From contig JAIXWO010000010.1 in NCBI GenBank assembly GCA_027491235.1, positions 310,001 to 374,000 on the forward strand: DNA of 64,000 bases, in the 5' to 3' direction. The stretch comes from Sphingomonadales bacterium (GTDB lineage: Bacteria; Pseudomonadota; Alphaproteobacteria; Sphingomonadales; Sphingomonadaceae). Under the pieces are notes generated by a model. It searched no databases. It worked only from the letters and a program-made list of their open reading frames with translations, and had not been told where the DNA came from. Position 1 is the first letter of the stretch. The number at the start of each line of letters is the position of its first letter. Position numbers and translations under genes: made by a program. This document shows positions 10,948-19,842 of the stretch, piece after piece.

Positions 10948-11670
10948 ATGGCACGGATTGCAATTGTCACAGGCGGGTCTCGCGGGATTGGTGCGGCGAT
11001 CAGCCGACGGCTTCAGGACATGGGCGTCACCGTTGTCGCCAATTATGCGGGCAATGAGGACAAGGCGAAGGCCTTTGAAGGCGAAACCGGTATCCGCACC
11101 TTCAAATGGGATGTGGGCGATTTCGATGCCTGTCAGGCCGCCTTTGCGCAGATCACAGAAGAGGTTGGCCCCGTCGACATCCTCGTCAACAATGCCGGCA
11201 TCACCCGCGATGCGACGCTGATGCGCATGACTTACGACATGTGGGATGAGGTGATGCGCGTGAACCTCGGCGGTTGCTTCAACATGGCAAAGGCCGTCTT
11301 CCCCGGCATGAAGGACCGTGGCTGGGGCCGCATCGTCAACATCGGGTCGATCAACGGTCAGGGCGGCCAATATGGTCAGGTGAACTATGCTGCGGCGAAG
11401 TCCGGCATCCATGGCTTCACCAAGGCGCTGGCGCAGGAAGGCGCGAAGTTTGGCGTCACCGTGAATGCGCTGGCCCCCGGCTATATCGATACGGATATGG
11501 TCGCCGCTGTGCCGGAAGATGTGCTGGCCAAGATCGTCGCCAAGGTGCCGGTGGGTCGTTTGGGGCAAGCGGACGAAATTGCGCGCGGCGTGGCCTTCCT
11601 CTGCGGGGAAGATGCCGGGTTCGTCACCGGATCGACACTGTCGATCAACGGTGGCCAGCACATGTATTGA
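10948..11670 (+). CDS. phaB: Acetoacetyl-CoA reductase PhaB
   Basis: A 240-residue SDR that reduces acetoacetyl-CoA to (R)-3-hydroxybutyryl-CoA with NADPH, the second step of polyhydroxybutyrate synthesis. Visible are the Rossmann TGGSRGIGAA, the NNAG motif, the catalytic Ser in NIGSINGQGGQYGQ and the YAAAK dyad, all matching PhaB in sequence and length. The ATG at 10948 has GGGAGGA 5 bases upstream; an in-frame TTG at 10921 is less likely. The phaA and phaC genes are not nearby. It ends the plus-strand run that begins at 4663. Confidence 0.9.
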   Translation: MARIAIVTGGSRGIGAAISRRLQDMGVTVVANYAGNEDKAKAFEGETGIRTFKWDVGDFDACQAAFAQITEEVGPVDILVNNAGITRDATLMRMTYDMWDEVMRVNLGGCFNMAKAVFPGMKDRGWGRIVNIGSINGQGGQYGQVNYAAAKSGIHGFTKALAQEGAKFGVTVNALAPGYIDTDMVAAVPEDVLAKIVAKVPVGRLGQADEIARGVAFLCGEDAGFVTGSTLSINGGQHMY

Positions 11671-11738
11671 TGGACGAAGGCGGGATGGAGCGGAACGCGA
11701 AGCCCGCCGGTGTGCGGAGCACATCGTCCTTACGTTTG

Positions 11739-11814
11739 CCCTGAGCCTGTCGAAGGGCCGTCCTTTTCTGCTTTTGTGAACAGCTCAAGGACAGGGCTTC
11801 GACAAGCTCAGCCC
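11739..11814. repeat. Palindromic intergenic repeat, family A, copy 2
   Basis: The left arm begins GCCCTGAGCCTGTCGAAGGG at 11739 and the right arm ends at 11814 with a complementary TTCGACAAGCTCAG core; the inner parts (GTCCTT and AAGGAC) also pair. It lies downstream of phaB and just before the RHH gene. It may act as a transcript end or stability hairpin, but no T-run follows. Confidence 0.85.
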
Positions 11815-11834
11815 AAACGGGCATAGGTGGTTTC

Positions 11835-12065
11835 ATGCAAGGCCCCGTCAAACGCTCCGTCACCATTGCCGGTCACGAAACCTCGATCAGTCTGGAACCG
11901 ATCTTCTGGACGGCGCTGCGCGATGCGGCCGCGGAAGACGGCCTTCCGGTCAACGCCCTTGTCGCCCGCATTGATGCGGAGCGGATCGCTTCTGACGATC
12001 CGCCCAACCTCGGCAGCGCAATTCGCGTTTGGCTTTATGCGCGGTTGAGCAATACGCGGGCCTGA
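11835..12065 (+). CDS. Ribbon-helix-helix (RHH_4) domain protein
   Basis: A 76-residue protein with the pattern RSVTIAGHETSISLEPIFW, then ALRDAAAEDGLPVNALVARID, which fits the RHH_4 family common in alphaproteobacteria: a beta strand that would insert in the DNA major groove followed by two helices. It is probably a small DNA-binding regulator, acting as a dimer; its targets are unknown. Its last 31 bases overlap tail-to-tail with the end of the glutamate dehydrogenase gene on the other strand. Confidence 0.8.
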   Translation: MQGPVKRSVTIAGHETSISLEPIFWTALRDAAAEDGLPVNALVARIDAERIASDDPPNLGSAIRVWLYARLSNTRA

Positions 12066-15000
12066 CCGGCCAATTGTGCCAACATCGCCGTTGACGGCGC
12101 GGCCGTCATCCGGGCCCGGTCGATCATGTGGCGGAAGCCCGAGACGCGCGACACGTTCGCCGCTTCCCATTTAGCCACTGCCTCAACCGGTTTCTTGCCG
12201 CCATTGCGCGCCAGAAAATCAAGCCGCATCGCCTGAAAATCACGCGACAGGCCTGCGGCCAACAACCGTTCCCAAGGATCACGCGGGGAGAGTTGCATCG
12301 CTGTGCCCTGCGCCCAGTCCAGGCCCAAAGATTCACCAAGAGCGGTGAAGGCCTGCGTTGTCACAAGCACATCCACGCCCGTCCGCTGGCTGAGGGCGGC
12401 CACGCCAATGGCACCGTCCAATTCGGCAAGCCGGACAAGCTGATCGACGATTTTCTTCGGCGCGCCAGCGGCGTTGAGCCGGTCTCCAAAAGCACGGGTC
12501 TGACGTTCGGCTTCGGGCGGCAGTAGGTCCTTAAGTGCTCCCGACAGCCGGTCCACGGCCGCGCGATAAGCGATGACCGCCTTGTCGTTCGTCCGATCCG
12601 CCACCGAGTTGCGCTGGACGTCCGCCATGTGCGCGCGCATTTCCGACGCGACCTGATCAAACAGCAGCAGCCGCGTCGATTCCGGCATGTCGCCCGCCTC
12701 AATGGCCGCCCACAGCGCCGGGATGTCGAACACCTGTTCAGCCACCACGAACGCCTCTGCCATGTCGCCGAGCGTGCAGCCCTCTTCCTCTGCCATTTCA
12801 AACGGATGGATGAGGCCGAGCCGGTTGACGATGCGGTTGGCAAGCTTGGTCGCGATGATCTCGCCGCGCAGGCGGTGCCCCTCAATCGCCTTGCGGTGTG
12901 CGGCCTGCATCGGCGGCGGGAAGGCCGCAATCAGATCGGGCAGTGCCGCCTTGTCGGTGCCGAGCGTCGAATGCTCAATGGCGTCCTGCAGGGAGAGCTT
13001 GGCCGTCGCCATGACGACGGCAAGCTCAGGTCGCGTCAGCCCGCGCCCGTCTGTGGCACGGCGCATCAGCTCTTCGTTGGATGCGATGCCTTCCACCGCG
13101 CGATCCAGCTTGCCCGCGGCCTCAAAGCCTTCGATCAGCCGGATGTGCGAGGGCAAGGCATCGGCCCCGCCGCGCTCGGCGATGGAGAGTGCCAGCGTCT
13201 GAAGGCGGTTGTCCTCCAGCACCAGGTGCGCGACATCGTCGGTCATGCTGGCGAGCAGAGCATTGCGCGCAGGCATCTTGAGCTTGCCCGCCGCGACTTC
13301 GGCATTGAGAGCGATCTTGATGTTCACCTCATTGTCCGAACAATCGACGCCTGCTGAATTGTCGATGAAGTCGGTGTTGATGCGCCCGCCCTTCAGCGCA
13401 AAGGCAATGCGCGCCGCCTGCGTGACACCAAGGTTGGCGCCTTCGCCGATCACTGAGGCGCGGAGGTCTTCCGCATTGACCCGGAGCGCGTCGTTCGCGC
13501 GGTCACCGACTTCGGAATTGCTCTCCGAACGCGCCTTTACATAGGTGCCGATACCGCCGAACCAGATGAGGTCCGCCTGCGCCTTCAGGATGGCGGAGAT
13601 GATGGCCGAAGGCTCCATCTCGCTCTCGGTCACGCCCAGCAGCGCCTTGATCTGCGGCGTCAGCTTGATCGACTTGGCCGCGCGCGGGAAGACGCCGCCG
13701 CCCTTGGAGATCAGCTTGGTGTCATAGTCGGCCCAGCTGGAACGCGGCAGCTTGAAAATGCGCGCGCGTTCTTTCCAGCTGGCCGCCGGATCGGGGTCGG
13801 GATCAAAGAAGATGTGCCGGTGGTCGAACGCCGCGACCAGCTTGATCGCCTTGGACAGCAGCATCCCGTTGCCGAACACATCGCCCGACATGTCTCCGCA
13901 GCCAACCACGCGGACCGGCTGCTTCTGCACATTGATGCCCATTTCGGCAAAGTGGCGGACGACGGAGACCCAGCCGCCTTTGGCGGTGATGCCCATCGCC
14001 TTGTGGTCATAGCCGACCGAACCGCCGCTCGCGAAGGCATCGCCCAGCCAGAAGCCGCGTTCGAGCGCGATGGCGTTGGCGACGTCGGAGAAGGTCGCCG
14101 TCCCCTTGTCTGCCGCCACGACGAAATAGGGGTCGTCCCCATCATGGATGACGACATCTGCCGGGTGGACGACCTTGCCCTTCACCAGATTGTCGGTGAT
14201 CGACAACAGGGTGCGGATGAAGATGCGATAGCTCTCGGTGCCTTCCGCGAGCCAGGCATCGCGGTTCGACGGATCGGGCAGCAGCTTGGGGTAGAAGCCG
14301 CCCTTTGCGCCTGTTGGCACGATGACCGCGTTCTTCACGCGCTGGGCCTTCATCAGACCCAGAATTTCGGTGCGGAAATCATCCCTGCGGTCCGACCAGC
14401 GCAGGCCGCCGCGTGCGACCGGCCCCGCACGTAGATGGATGCCCTCCACACGCGGCGAATAGACGAAGACCTCACGCCAGGGGCGGGGATCGGGCAGGCC
14501 CGGCACCAGCGCACTGTCAAGTTTGAAGGCAATCGCCTCCGCAGCCGCAGGGGCGAACATGTTGGTCCGCAGCGTTGCGGAAATGACTGCCCGATACAGT
14601 CGCAGGATGCGGTCATCATCAATCGCAGACACATCCGCCAAGCCGCGCTCAATCGCCGTATCCGCTGCATGGGCCGCCTTCTCGACACTGCCCTTCCGCT
14701 TGGGATCATGCCGCGCATCGAACAGGCTGATCAGGTCCCGCGCAATGGGCGCGGCGCGGCGCAGGACGTCCGCAACCGTCTGCAAGCCATAAGGCATGCC
14801 CGTCTGCCGCAGATAACGGAACAGCGCCCGGAACAGCACCACCGACCGCTGATCCAGCCCGGCTGAGACAATCAGCTGATTGAACCTGTCATTTTCAGCC
14901 GAACCCTGAAGGACAGCTGCTAAGGCTGCTTCCAGAACAGCGGCGCGCTGAACAAGGGCGTCGCCCTGCCCGTCCGGCAATTGCAGGATGAAGCGGTGGA

Positions 15001-16660
15001 TATGGCCATGCTCCCCCTCCCGTCCAATCAGCGTCGGCAATTCTTCGAGGACGCGGAAGCCGAAGTTTTCAAGGGCAGGTACCGCATCAGACAGCGCAAC
15101 CGGGCCAAGGCTGTAGAGCTTCAGGCGCAGCATGTCCGGCGCATCGCCGACATTGCGATACAGTCGCGCACCACGTGCGGCCGGATCGTGCAATTGGGCG
15201 AGGCGGCAAATATCCTGCGCCGCTTCCTCCGCGCCCGCGCCGTTGCGATAAGCAAGGGGGAAGCCATCGGCATAGCGCAACGCCAATCGCGTGGCGTTGC
15301 CACCATCGAGTTTGGAAAGCGCCTCTTCCACAGCACTTCGCCAACCGCGGACCATCGTTTCCAGCGCGGCATTGAGTGCGGCCACATCGGGAAACTGGCC
15401 GCCATCCCGGATATCCAGCGTCAGGCGGATCAACACGATGCCGCTATCGTCTAAGTCCATCGCCCAGCTCAGCACCGGCGCATCGCTGGCCTTGGAGATC
15501 ATGTCGGTGATCGCAATCCGGCGGCTCGTCGACAGGTCATCGCGCGGCAACCAGACAAAGGCATGGAGGTGGCGGGACAAGGGGCTGCGCGTGATGGCGA
15601 CGGCGGGGCGCGGCCGGTCCACCAGCGACATGGAGGCCAACGCCACCGATCCGAGCGCGTCATCATCCATGGCGATCAGCAGATCCCGCTGGAGCGAAGT
15701 AACGGCATGGGTCAATGTCTTGCCCGCATGGCCCGTCGGATCAAATCCAAGCTTGGCCTGCAATCGGGTCAGACGCACGCGCAGCACGGGAATATCCATC
15801 GGCGGCGCGTTCATCGCGGCACTGGTCCACAGACCGGCATGGATCGACAGGCCGCCGTCGCGCGGCACGACCACGAGTTCCACAGGCACCCGCCTGTGCA
15901 CCGGGGAAATCACATTGGATTTCAGGAGCAAAGGCGCCTCGCCCCCCTCAGCAAACCAGGCCAAGGCCCGCTTGCGTGCCGATGGGGAGAGCAGATCCTG
16001 CCCCAGCGTTGTCGCAATGCCGAGCGCGTCGGAGAGGGAACCATCCCCTGCGTAAAAGCCATGGCCAAGTTGCGTCAGCTTATTGTCACCAAACCATTGG
16101 AGCAGCGCACGGCCTTCACTTGGCAAAAGATCAGCATCCCTGGCGAGCCGTGTCTGCATGGCCGACCAGTCCTGAACGGCAGCCCGCACTTTGCCGAGCA
16201 GATCCTTTATGCCGTCTTCCAGCTGGCGGCGGACGCGCGCATCGGCCCGCTCAATTTCCATGTAGATGATCGATTCATGCCCGCCCGCGTCGCGCGGGCC
16301 GATGGACAACATCTGGCCCGTCTCGTCACGTTCAACCCCGGCGACGGGGTGGAGCACGCGGCTGATCGACAGGCCGTGCGCTGCAATTTCAGACGCCACT
16401 GAATCCACCAGAAACGGCATATCATCATTGACGATGCCCAAGCGCATCTGGCGATGGGCTGTTTCCGTCGGGATCGTTTCAAGCGCAATAACGGGTGCGC
16501 CCGCTGGCCGATGGGCCAAAAGTGCGAGGAGAAATTCCGCCGCAGACTTGCGTTCGGCAGGGCCAAAGCGTTCCAGCTCCCCCGGAAGGGCACCGTCGAT
16601 GAGGATCTTCTGAAGTGTTTTGAGAAAGTTGGATGGGGTGGGTGCGGCGCTCTTCGCCAT
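12035..16660 (-). CDS. Large NAD-specific glutamate dehydrogenase (GDH-180 type)
   Basis: A 1541-residue protein of the bacterial NAD-GDH family, which oxidatively deaminates glutamate to 2-oxoglutarate and ammonia; the large type is typical of alphaproteobacteria and actinobacteria and is usually tied to amino-acid catabolism. An N-terminal half of ACT-like regulatory domains precedes the catalytic core around residues 740-1130, where ARGGLRWSDRRDDFRTEI (split motif) and VPTGAKGGFYPK carry the substrate-binding and catalytic lysines. I chose the ATG at 16660 (MAKSAAPTPSNF); the frame continues upstream to 16741 without similarity. It lies 122 bases downstream of the PAS_5 gene on the same strand. 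Confidence 0.93.
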   Translation of the reverse strand: MAKSAAPTPSNFLKTLQKILIDGALPGELERFGPAERKSAAEFLLALLAHRPAGAPVIALETIPTETAHRQMRLGIVNDDMPFLVDSVASEIAAHGLSISRVLHPVAGVERDETGQMLSIGPRDAGGHESIIYMEIERADARVRRQLEDGIKDLLGKVRAAVQDWSAMQTRLARDADLLPSEGRALLQWFGDNKLTQLGHGFYAGDGSLSDALGIATTLGQDLLSPSARKRALAWFAEGGEAPLLLKSNVISPVHRRVPVELVVVPRDGGLSIHAGLWTSAAMNAPPMDIPVLRVRLTRLQAKLGFDPTGHAGKTLTHAVTSLQRDLLIAMDDDALGSVALASMSLVDRPRPAVAITRSPLSRHLHAFVWLPRDDLSTSRRIAITDMISKASDAPVLSWAMDLDDSGIVLIRLTLDIRDGGQFPDVAALNAALETMVRGWRSAVEEALSKLDGGNATRLALRYADGFPLAYRNGAGAEEAAQDICRLAQLHDPAARGARLYRNVGDAPDMLRLKLYSLGPVALSDAVPALENFGFRVLEELPTLIGREGEHGHIHRFILQLPDGQGDALVQRAAVLEAALAAVLQGSAENDRFNQLIVSAGLDQRSVVLFRALFRYLRQTGMPYGLQTVADVLRRAAPIARDLISLFDARHDPKRKGSVEKAAHAADTAIERGLADVSAIDDDRILRLYRAVISATLRTNMFAPAAAEAIAFKLDSALVPGLPDPRPWREVFVYSPRVEGIHLRAGPVARGGLRWSDRRDDFRTEILGLMKAQRVKNAVIVPTGAKGGFYPKLLPDPSNRDAWLAEGTESYRIFIRTLLSITDNLVKGKVVHPADVVIHDGDDPYFVVAADKGTATFSDVANAIALERGFWLGDAFASGGSVGYDHKAMGITAKGGWVSVVRHFAEMGINVQKQPVRVVGCGDMSGDVFGNGMLLSKAIKLVAAFDHRHIFFDPDPDPAASWKERARIFKLPRSSWADYDTKLISKGGGVFPRAAKSIKLTPQIKALLGVTESEMEPSAIISAILKAQADLIWFGGIGTYVKARSESNSEVGDRANDALRVNAEDLRASVIGEGANLGVTQAARIAFALKGGRINTDFIDNSAGVDCSDNEVNIKIALNAEVAAGKLKMPARNALLASMTDDVAHLVLEDNRLQTLALSIAERGGADALPSHIRLIEGFEAAGKLDRAVEGIASNEELMRRATDGRGLTRPELAVVMATAKLSLQDAIEHSTLGTDKAALPDLIAAFPPPMQAAHRKAIEGHRLRGEIIATKLANRIVNRLGLIHPFEMAEEEGCTLGDMAEAFVVAEQVFDIPALWAAIEAGDMPESTRLLLFDQVASEMRAHMADVQRNSVADRTNDKAVIAYRAAVDRLSGALKDLLPPEAERQTRAFGDRLNAAGAPKKIVDQLVRLAELDGAIGVAALSQRTGVDVLVTTQAFTALGESLGLDWAQGTAMQLSPRDPWERLLAAGLSRDFQAMRLDFLARNGGKKPVEAVAKWEAANVSRVSGFRHMIDRARMTAAPSTAMLAQLAGQARVLLNRA

Positions 16661-16782
16661 AGGTCGGGTCTCACATGATTTTGGGTGCGCCCAAGGCGCG
16701 TCATGCGGACAGGATATGCGCCTCCGACCCGAGCTTCTCAAGCGCGGAAACGGCGGATTTAAAGGCTTTACTAACCAAAGAC

Positions 16783-18102
16783 TTAGAGGGAGCGCAGCGC
16801 CCGATCGACCAAAGCATCATCACCGGCGCGGCCAATGACAGCGACATGATCGTCGTCAATCTTGCGGGCGACAAGGATGATGAACTCCGAATCCGCTTCC
16901 AACTGGATCACGCCCAAGGCGGGCATGGTGCGTGCCTTGTCAACATTGACAGGCTCTGCCACGCGCACCTTGCGGTCCGGGCGACGCTCCGCGCGTTCGG
17001 CCGATACAATGCCCTTTAGCGCACCGGGGAAGCTTTCAAGCCAGCCGGTAAAGGCGCCAACCCCAAGCCCCTGTTTGCGGGCATAGCTCAGCGCCGCGCC
17101 AAATTCGGCAAGGCGGGTCTTGTCGTAATCAATACCGAACACCAGCTTCACAATTGGCGTCATCGGCGCGCGGTCCTGCGCCTTCAGGCCGCTATCGGCC
17201 AGCAGTTCGGCATATTCGTCGGGACGGGCATCCGCCACGAGCGCAAAGTCATAGGCAAGGCCAAGCGCGCGGTAGAGTTTGGCACGGCTGCGGCCCTCAG
17301 CGTGCTTGGCGATATCTGCCCCGGTGCGCGCGGCGTGGAGCAAATCGCCCAGCCCTTCGCTGCCATCAAGGATCACAGGATCTTCGGCGAAGTCTTCGTC
17401 ATCGCCAAAGTCTTCCCCCGTGCTCTGCGCGAGATTTGAAGACGGCGGCACCGATCCTTCGACGATCGCCGCACTCGGACCATCGGCCCAGACGGGGGCT
17501 GTCGGCGCATGACGGACCGGCTGTTGCGCCAGCGCCTGCTCCACCGCATCGTTCAGTTCATGCGTCAGCGCTTCGTCCGCAATTTCTTTCCAGTTGATCA
17601 CGCCATAGATGAAATCAATCGTGTCATCATCGGACGAGAAGGGCATCAAAATGCCGCGATACAAAGTGTTGTTGCTGCGGTGATTGATGAACTCCGCTTC
17701 AAAACCAATCGGGGCTTTATTGGCGATGATCTGAAGATAATGATCCGTCAGCCGCGAAATGAGCGAACGCGACGGCACGTCGTCCACCGTCCGGACATCG
17801 CTCGACAAATTGCACTCTTCGCGCAGCTTGCCGCCCAGATAAGCAATCGCCGGATTGTCGCCGCCGGTTGAGAAATCCAGCAGCACAGAATGCGGACCGA
17901 AATCTGAGAGGTTTTCAGGGTCAAGGTCTTCAATCGACGGATAAGTGCGCCCGTTGAGCAGCGACGCCCAGTAGTTATAGGCGCGCACATGCATGCGGCG
18001 TTCGTCCGTGCCAATCACCGGCGGGGCCTCAACGGCCGCATCCTGCGTCAGATCATACACGTCATTATCATCCTGTTGGCCGTAGGTCCCGTAGCGGTCC
18101 AT
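16783..18102 (-). CDS. PAS_5-domain protein of unknown function
   Basis: A 439-residue soluble protein. Residues about 35-180 fit the PAS_5 sensor-type domain seen in alphaproteobacteria (RAYNYWASLLNGRTYPSI, then DFGPHSVLLDFS). A low-complexity acidic linker (GEDFGDDEDFAEDP) leads to a C-terminal region of about 180 residues that I do not recognise. There is no kinase, HTH or cyclase domain. The ATG at 18102 is preceded by GGGGGAA and is preferred over 18189. It is divergent from a MarR regulator and upstream of the glutamate dehydrogenase gene, so a sensory role linked to either is possible but unproven. Confidence 0.7.
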   Translation of the reverse strand: MDRYGTYGQQDDNDVYDLTQDAAVEAPPVIGTDERRMHVRAYNYWASLLNGRTYPSIEDLDPENLSDFGPHSVLLDFSTGGDNPAIAYLGGKLREECNLSSDVRTVDDVPSRSLISRLTDHYLQIIANKAPIGFEAEFINHRSNNTLYRGILMPFSSDDDTIDFIYGVINWKEIADEALTHELNDAVEQALAQQPVRHAPTAPVWADGPSAAIVEGSVPPSSNLAQSTGEDFGDDEDFAEDPVILDGSEGLGDLLHAARTGADIAKHAEGRSRAKLYRALGLAYDFALVADARPDEYAELLADSGLKAQDRAPMTPIVKLVFGIDYDKTRLAEFGAALSYARKQGLGVGAFTGWLESFPGALKGIVSAERAERRPDRKVRVAEPVNVDKARTMPALGVIQLEADSEFIILVARKIDDDHVAVIGRAGDDALVDRALRSL

Positions 18103-18137
18103 TTCGGTTCCCCCACAAATCAAGTTGGACCCCTCAT

Positions 18138-18171
18138 GAAGGAATTTGGTTGATAGGTAGTTAATTCCTTC
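18138..18171. promoter_or_regulatory. Perfect 9-bp inverted repeat between divergent PAS_5 and MarR genes
   Basis: GAAGGAATT at 18138-18146 and AATTCCTTC at 18163-18171 are exact reverse complements separated by 16 bases. The site lies 36 bases before the PAS_5 start and about 90 bases before the MarR start. It could be an operator for the MarR protein or a leader hairpin of the PAS_5 transcript. No further copy was noticed in the window. Confidence 0.4.
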
Positions 18172-18261
18172 CCCTTCGGTGACATCCACCGCCGACGATT
18201 GACCCGGCTGCCAAAAGACTATTTATAGCGCCGATATGCTGGATCTCCGGTCCGACAGGGA

Positions 18262-18789
18262 ATGCCGCACACCATGACAACGGACGCACATTTGGCGAAG
18301 CGCGCCACGCCGCCATCAGCCCCCAGCGCCGCTGGATCAGAGGAAGACCGCAATCTGCCCCGCAATGTTGACGGGTTGGACGATGTCATTGGCCTCCATG
18401 TCGCCCGCGTCTACGCGCTGCTGACCTTTCAGCTGGAACGCGATCTCGCGCCGCTACGGCTGACCCCAAAGGAAGTGTCATGCCTGTGGCTCATCAACGC
18501 CAATCCGGGCATCCCGCAGGCGGCACTCGCCCGCTATTTCGGGATTGAGCGGTCCTCCGTGAACGTCGTCATCAAATCGCTGATTCAGCGCGAATTTGTG
18601 CGCGCGGAACAAAATCCGGATGACCGTCGGGTCTTCGGACTGTCGCTGTCGGATGCGGGTTACGACAAAATGGTGCAGGCCAAAGCCATCGTCGCCGCGC
18701 ATGAGCGGTGGCTGTGCGAACCCATCTCCAGCGATGCCGTGCAGGACCTACGCGGCACATTGGAAGCCCTCGCGCGGATCAAGCGCTAG
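18262..18789 (+). CDS. MarR-family transcriptional regulator
   Basis: A 175-residue winged-helix regulator. The recognition part IPQAALARYFGIERSSVNVV and the wing LIQREFVRAEQNPDDRRV with the DxRxxxLSLSDAG pattern are typical of MarR proteins, dimeric repressors released by small ligands. About 40 disordered residues precede the domain. The start at 18262 has AGGGA very close; the ATG at 18274 is an alternative. The divergent PAS_5 gene is the obvious candidate target. Confidence 0.85.
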   Translation: MPHTMTTDAHLAKRATPPSAPSAAGSEEDRNLPRNVDGLDDVIGLHVARVYALLTFQLERDLAPLRLTPKEVSCLWLINANPGIPQAALARYFGIERSSVNVVIKSLIQREFVRAEQNPDDRRVFGLSLSDAGYDKMVQAKAIVAAHERWLCEPISSDAVQDLRGTLEALARIKR

Positions 18790-18840
18790 CCGCGGCAGGC
18801 AAGATGTCCTGAAAACCGCGTTCTGCCACCCCCTCCAACC

Positions 18841-18949
18841 GTCATCCTGAACTTGGTTCAGGATCCATGCCGTTCGCGTCGGCGCACATGCCATCGGTCG
18901 GCGCGGCCCCACTATCGAGGCATGGATGCTGAACCAAGTTCAGCATGAC
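18841..18949. repeat. Palindromic intergenic repeat, family D, in the longest gene-free stretch
   Basis: Arms of about 30 bases: 18841-18870 begins GTCATCCTGAACTTGGTTCA, and 18920-18949 carries the complement with a few mismatches (GCTGAACCAAGTTCAGCATG). Each arm is itself palindromic around CTGAACTTGGTTCAG. It sits in the 18790-19090 gap between the MarR gene and the small membrane protein; the rest of the gap shows no gene, RNA or promoter that I can support. Confidence 0.85.
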
Positions 18950-19090
18950 GAAGTGGGGCGACAGCAAAAGACATTAACAGTCTCAGCCTGAGCGCGGTGG
19001 TTGGACGCGGCCGGCAGCGGCACCAGCCCCCTCCGCGCCGCCGCGTCCTTCGCGTGAAACCCTAAACCGGCCGCCGACCGGAAAAACGGG

Positions 19091-19336
19091 TCAATGAAAA
19101 CTGACGAGTGTCGGGAAATCAAACGTGTCGCAGACCATGGCGGATAGAATCCGCAAGACATCTGAGACCAGCACACTGCCGATCACGACGCACAAGACCA
19201 AAGCGACGGCAATGATGCCCATCACGAAATGCTTCATGTCATCGGCAGAACCAGCCGTGCTGACCTGATCTGACACAAGCCGCAGCTGTGCCACTTCCTC
19301 ATTACGAAGGCGAACCATCCCAGAGCCCTCTCCCAT
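19091..19336 (-). CDS. Small predicted membrane protein, unknown
   Basis: An 81-residue (or 75-residue from the ATG at 19318, which has GGGAGAGG upstream) frame. A polar N-terminus (NEEVAQLRLVSDQVSTAGS) is followed by a strong hydrophobic segment HFVMGIIAVALVLCVVIGSV that could span the membrane. I do not recognise a family. The good ribosome binding site and the hydrophobic profile argue for a real gene, but no homologue can be checked here. Confidence 0.5.
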   Translation of the reverse strand: MGEGSGMVRLRNEEVAQLRLVSDQVSTAGSADDMKHFVMGIIAVALVLCVVIGSVLVSDVLRILSAMVCDTFDFPTLVSFH

Positions 19337-19476
19337 CTATCCCCAGGCCACCTTTGGTGGCTCTCGCTTCGGAGACTGATGACAATTGAGACTATCGTCA
19401 ACAGCAAATTAATCCGGCGGAAGAATGGTTTGCGTAGAAAACACTCCTCCACGCTGCGCAACTGTGCCGGACTGGG

Positions 19477-19662
19477 TCAGTCGATCTCGACCATCTCGAA
19501 ATCAATCTTCTCCGCGCCGCAGGTCGGGCAGTACCAGTCGTCCGGAATATCCTCCCAGCGGGTGCCGGGTGCAAGGCCATCTTCGGGTGCGCCCAATTCC
19601 TCATCATAGATGAAGGCACAGTTGAGGCACTGCCAACGCCGAAAGCCCTTTATCATAGACAT
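19477..19662 (-). CDS. Rubredoxin
   Basis: A 61-residue single-iron electron carrier. The two iron-binding knuckles WQCLNCAFIYDE and WYCPTCGAEK provide the four cysteines in the standard CxxC...CxxC spacing, and GLAPGTRWEDIPDD is the classic rubredoxin linker. Start at 19662 or at the ATG at 19656; both have a G-rich site upstream. A neighbouring partner such as an alkane hydroxylase or rubredoxin reductase is not present in the window. Confidence 0.93.
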   Translation of the reverse strand: MSMIKGFRRWQCLNCAFIYDEELGAPEDGLAPGTRWEDIPDDWYCPTCGAEKIDFEMVEID

Positions 19663-19842
19663 TCCCCAATCCCTTCAAGCGGACCAAACACCCTGCAGAC
19701 TGCCCACCGGATGGGAGATGCTCCGGGATCGCACCGACGTCAATTCATTGGGGCGTCCGCCTCCTGCGGTCTCATTTAATCACGCCAAATTGCGGCGCGC
19801 CGTCCACAATTGCATCGACATTGGCAGAAATTGCAGCCAAAT

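Noticed and set aside
19347-19361. GCCACC-TTT-GGTGGC hairpin as a terminator after rubredoxin
   Set aside because: Only a 6-bp stem with no T-run and over 100 bases from the rubredoxin stop, inside the leader of the small membrane protein.
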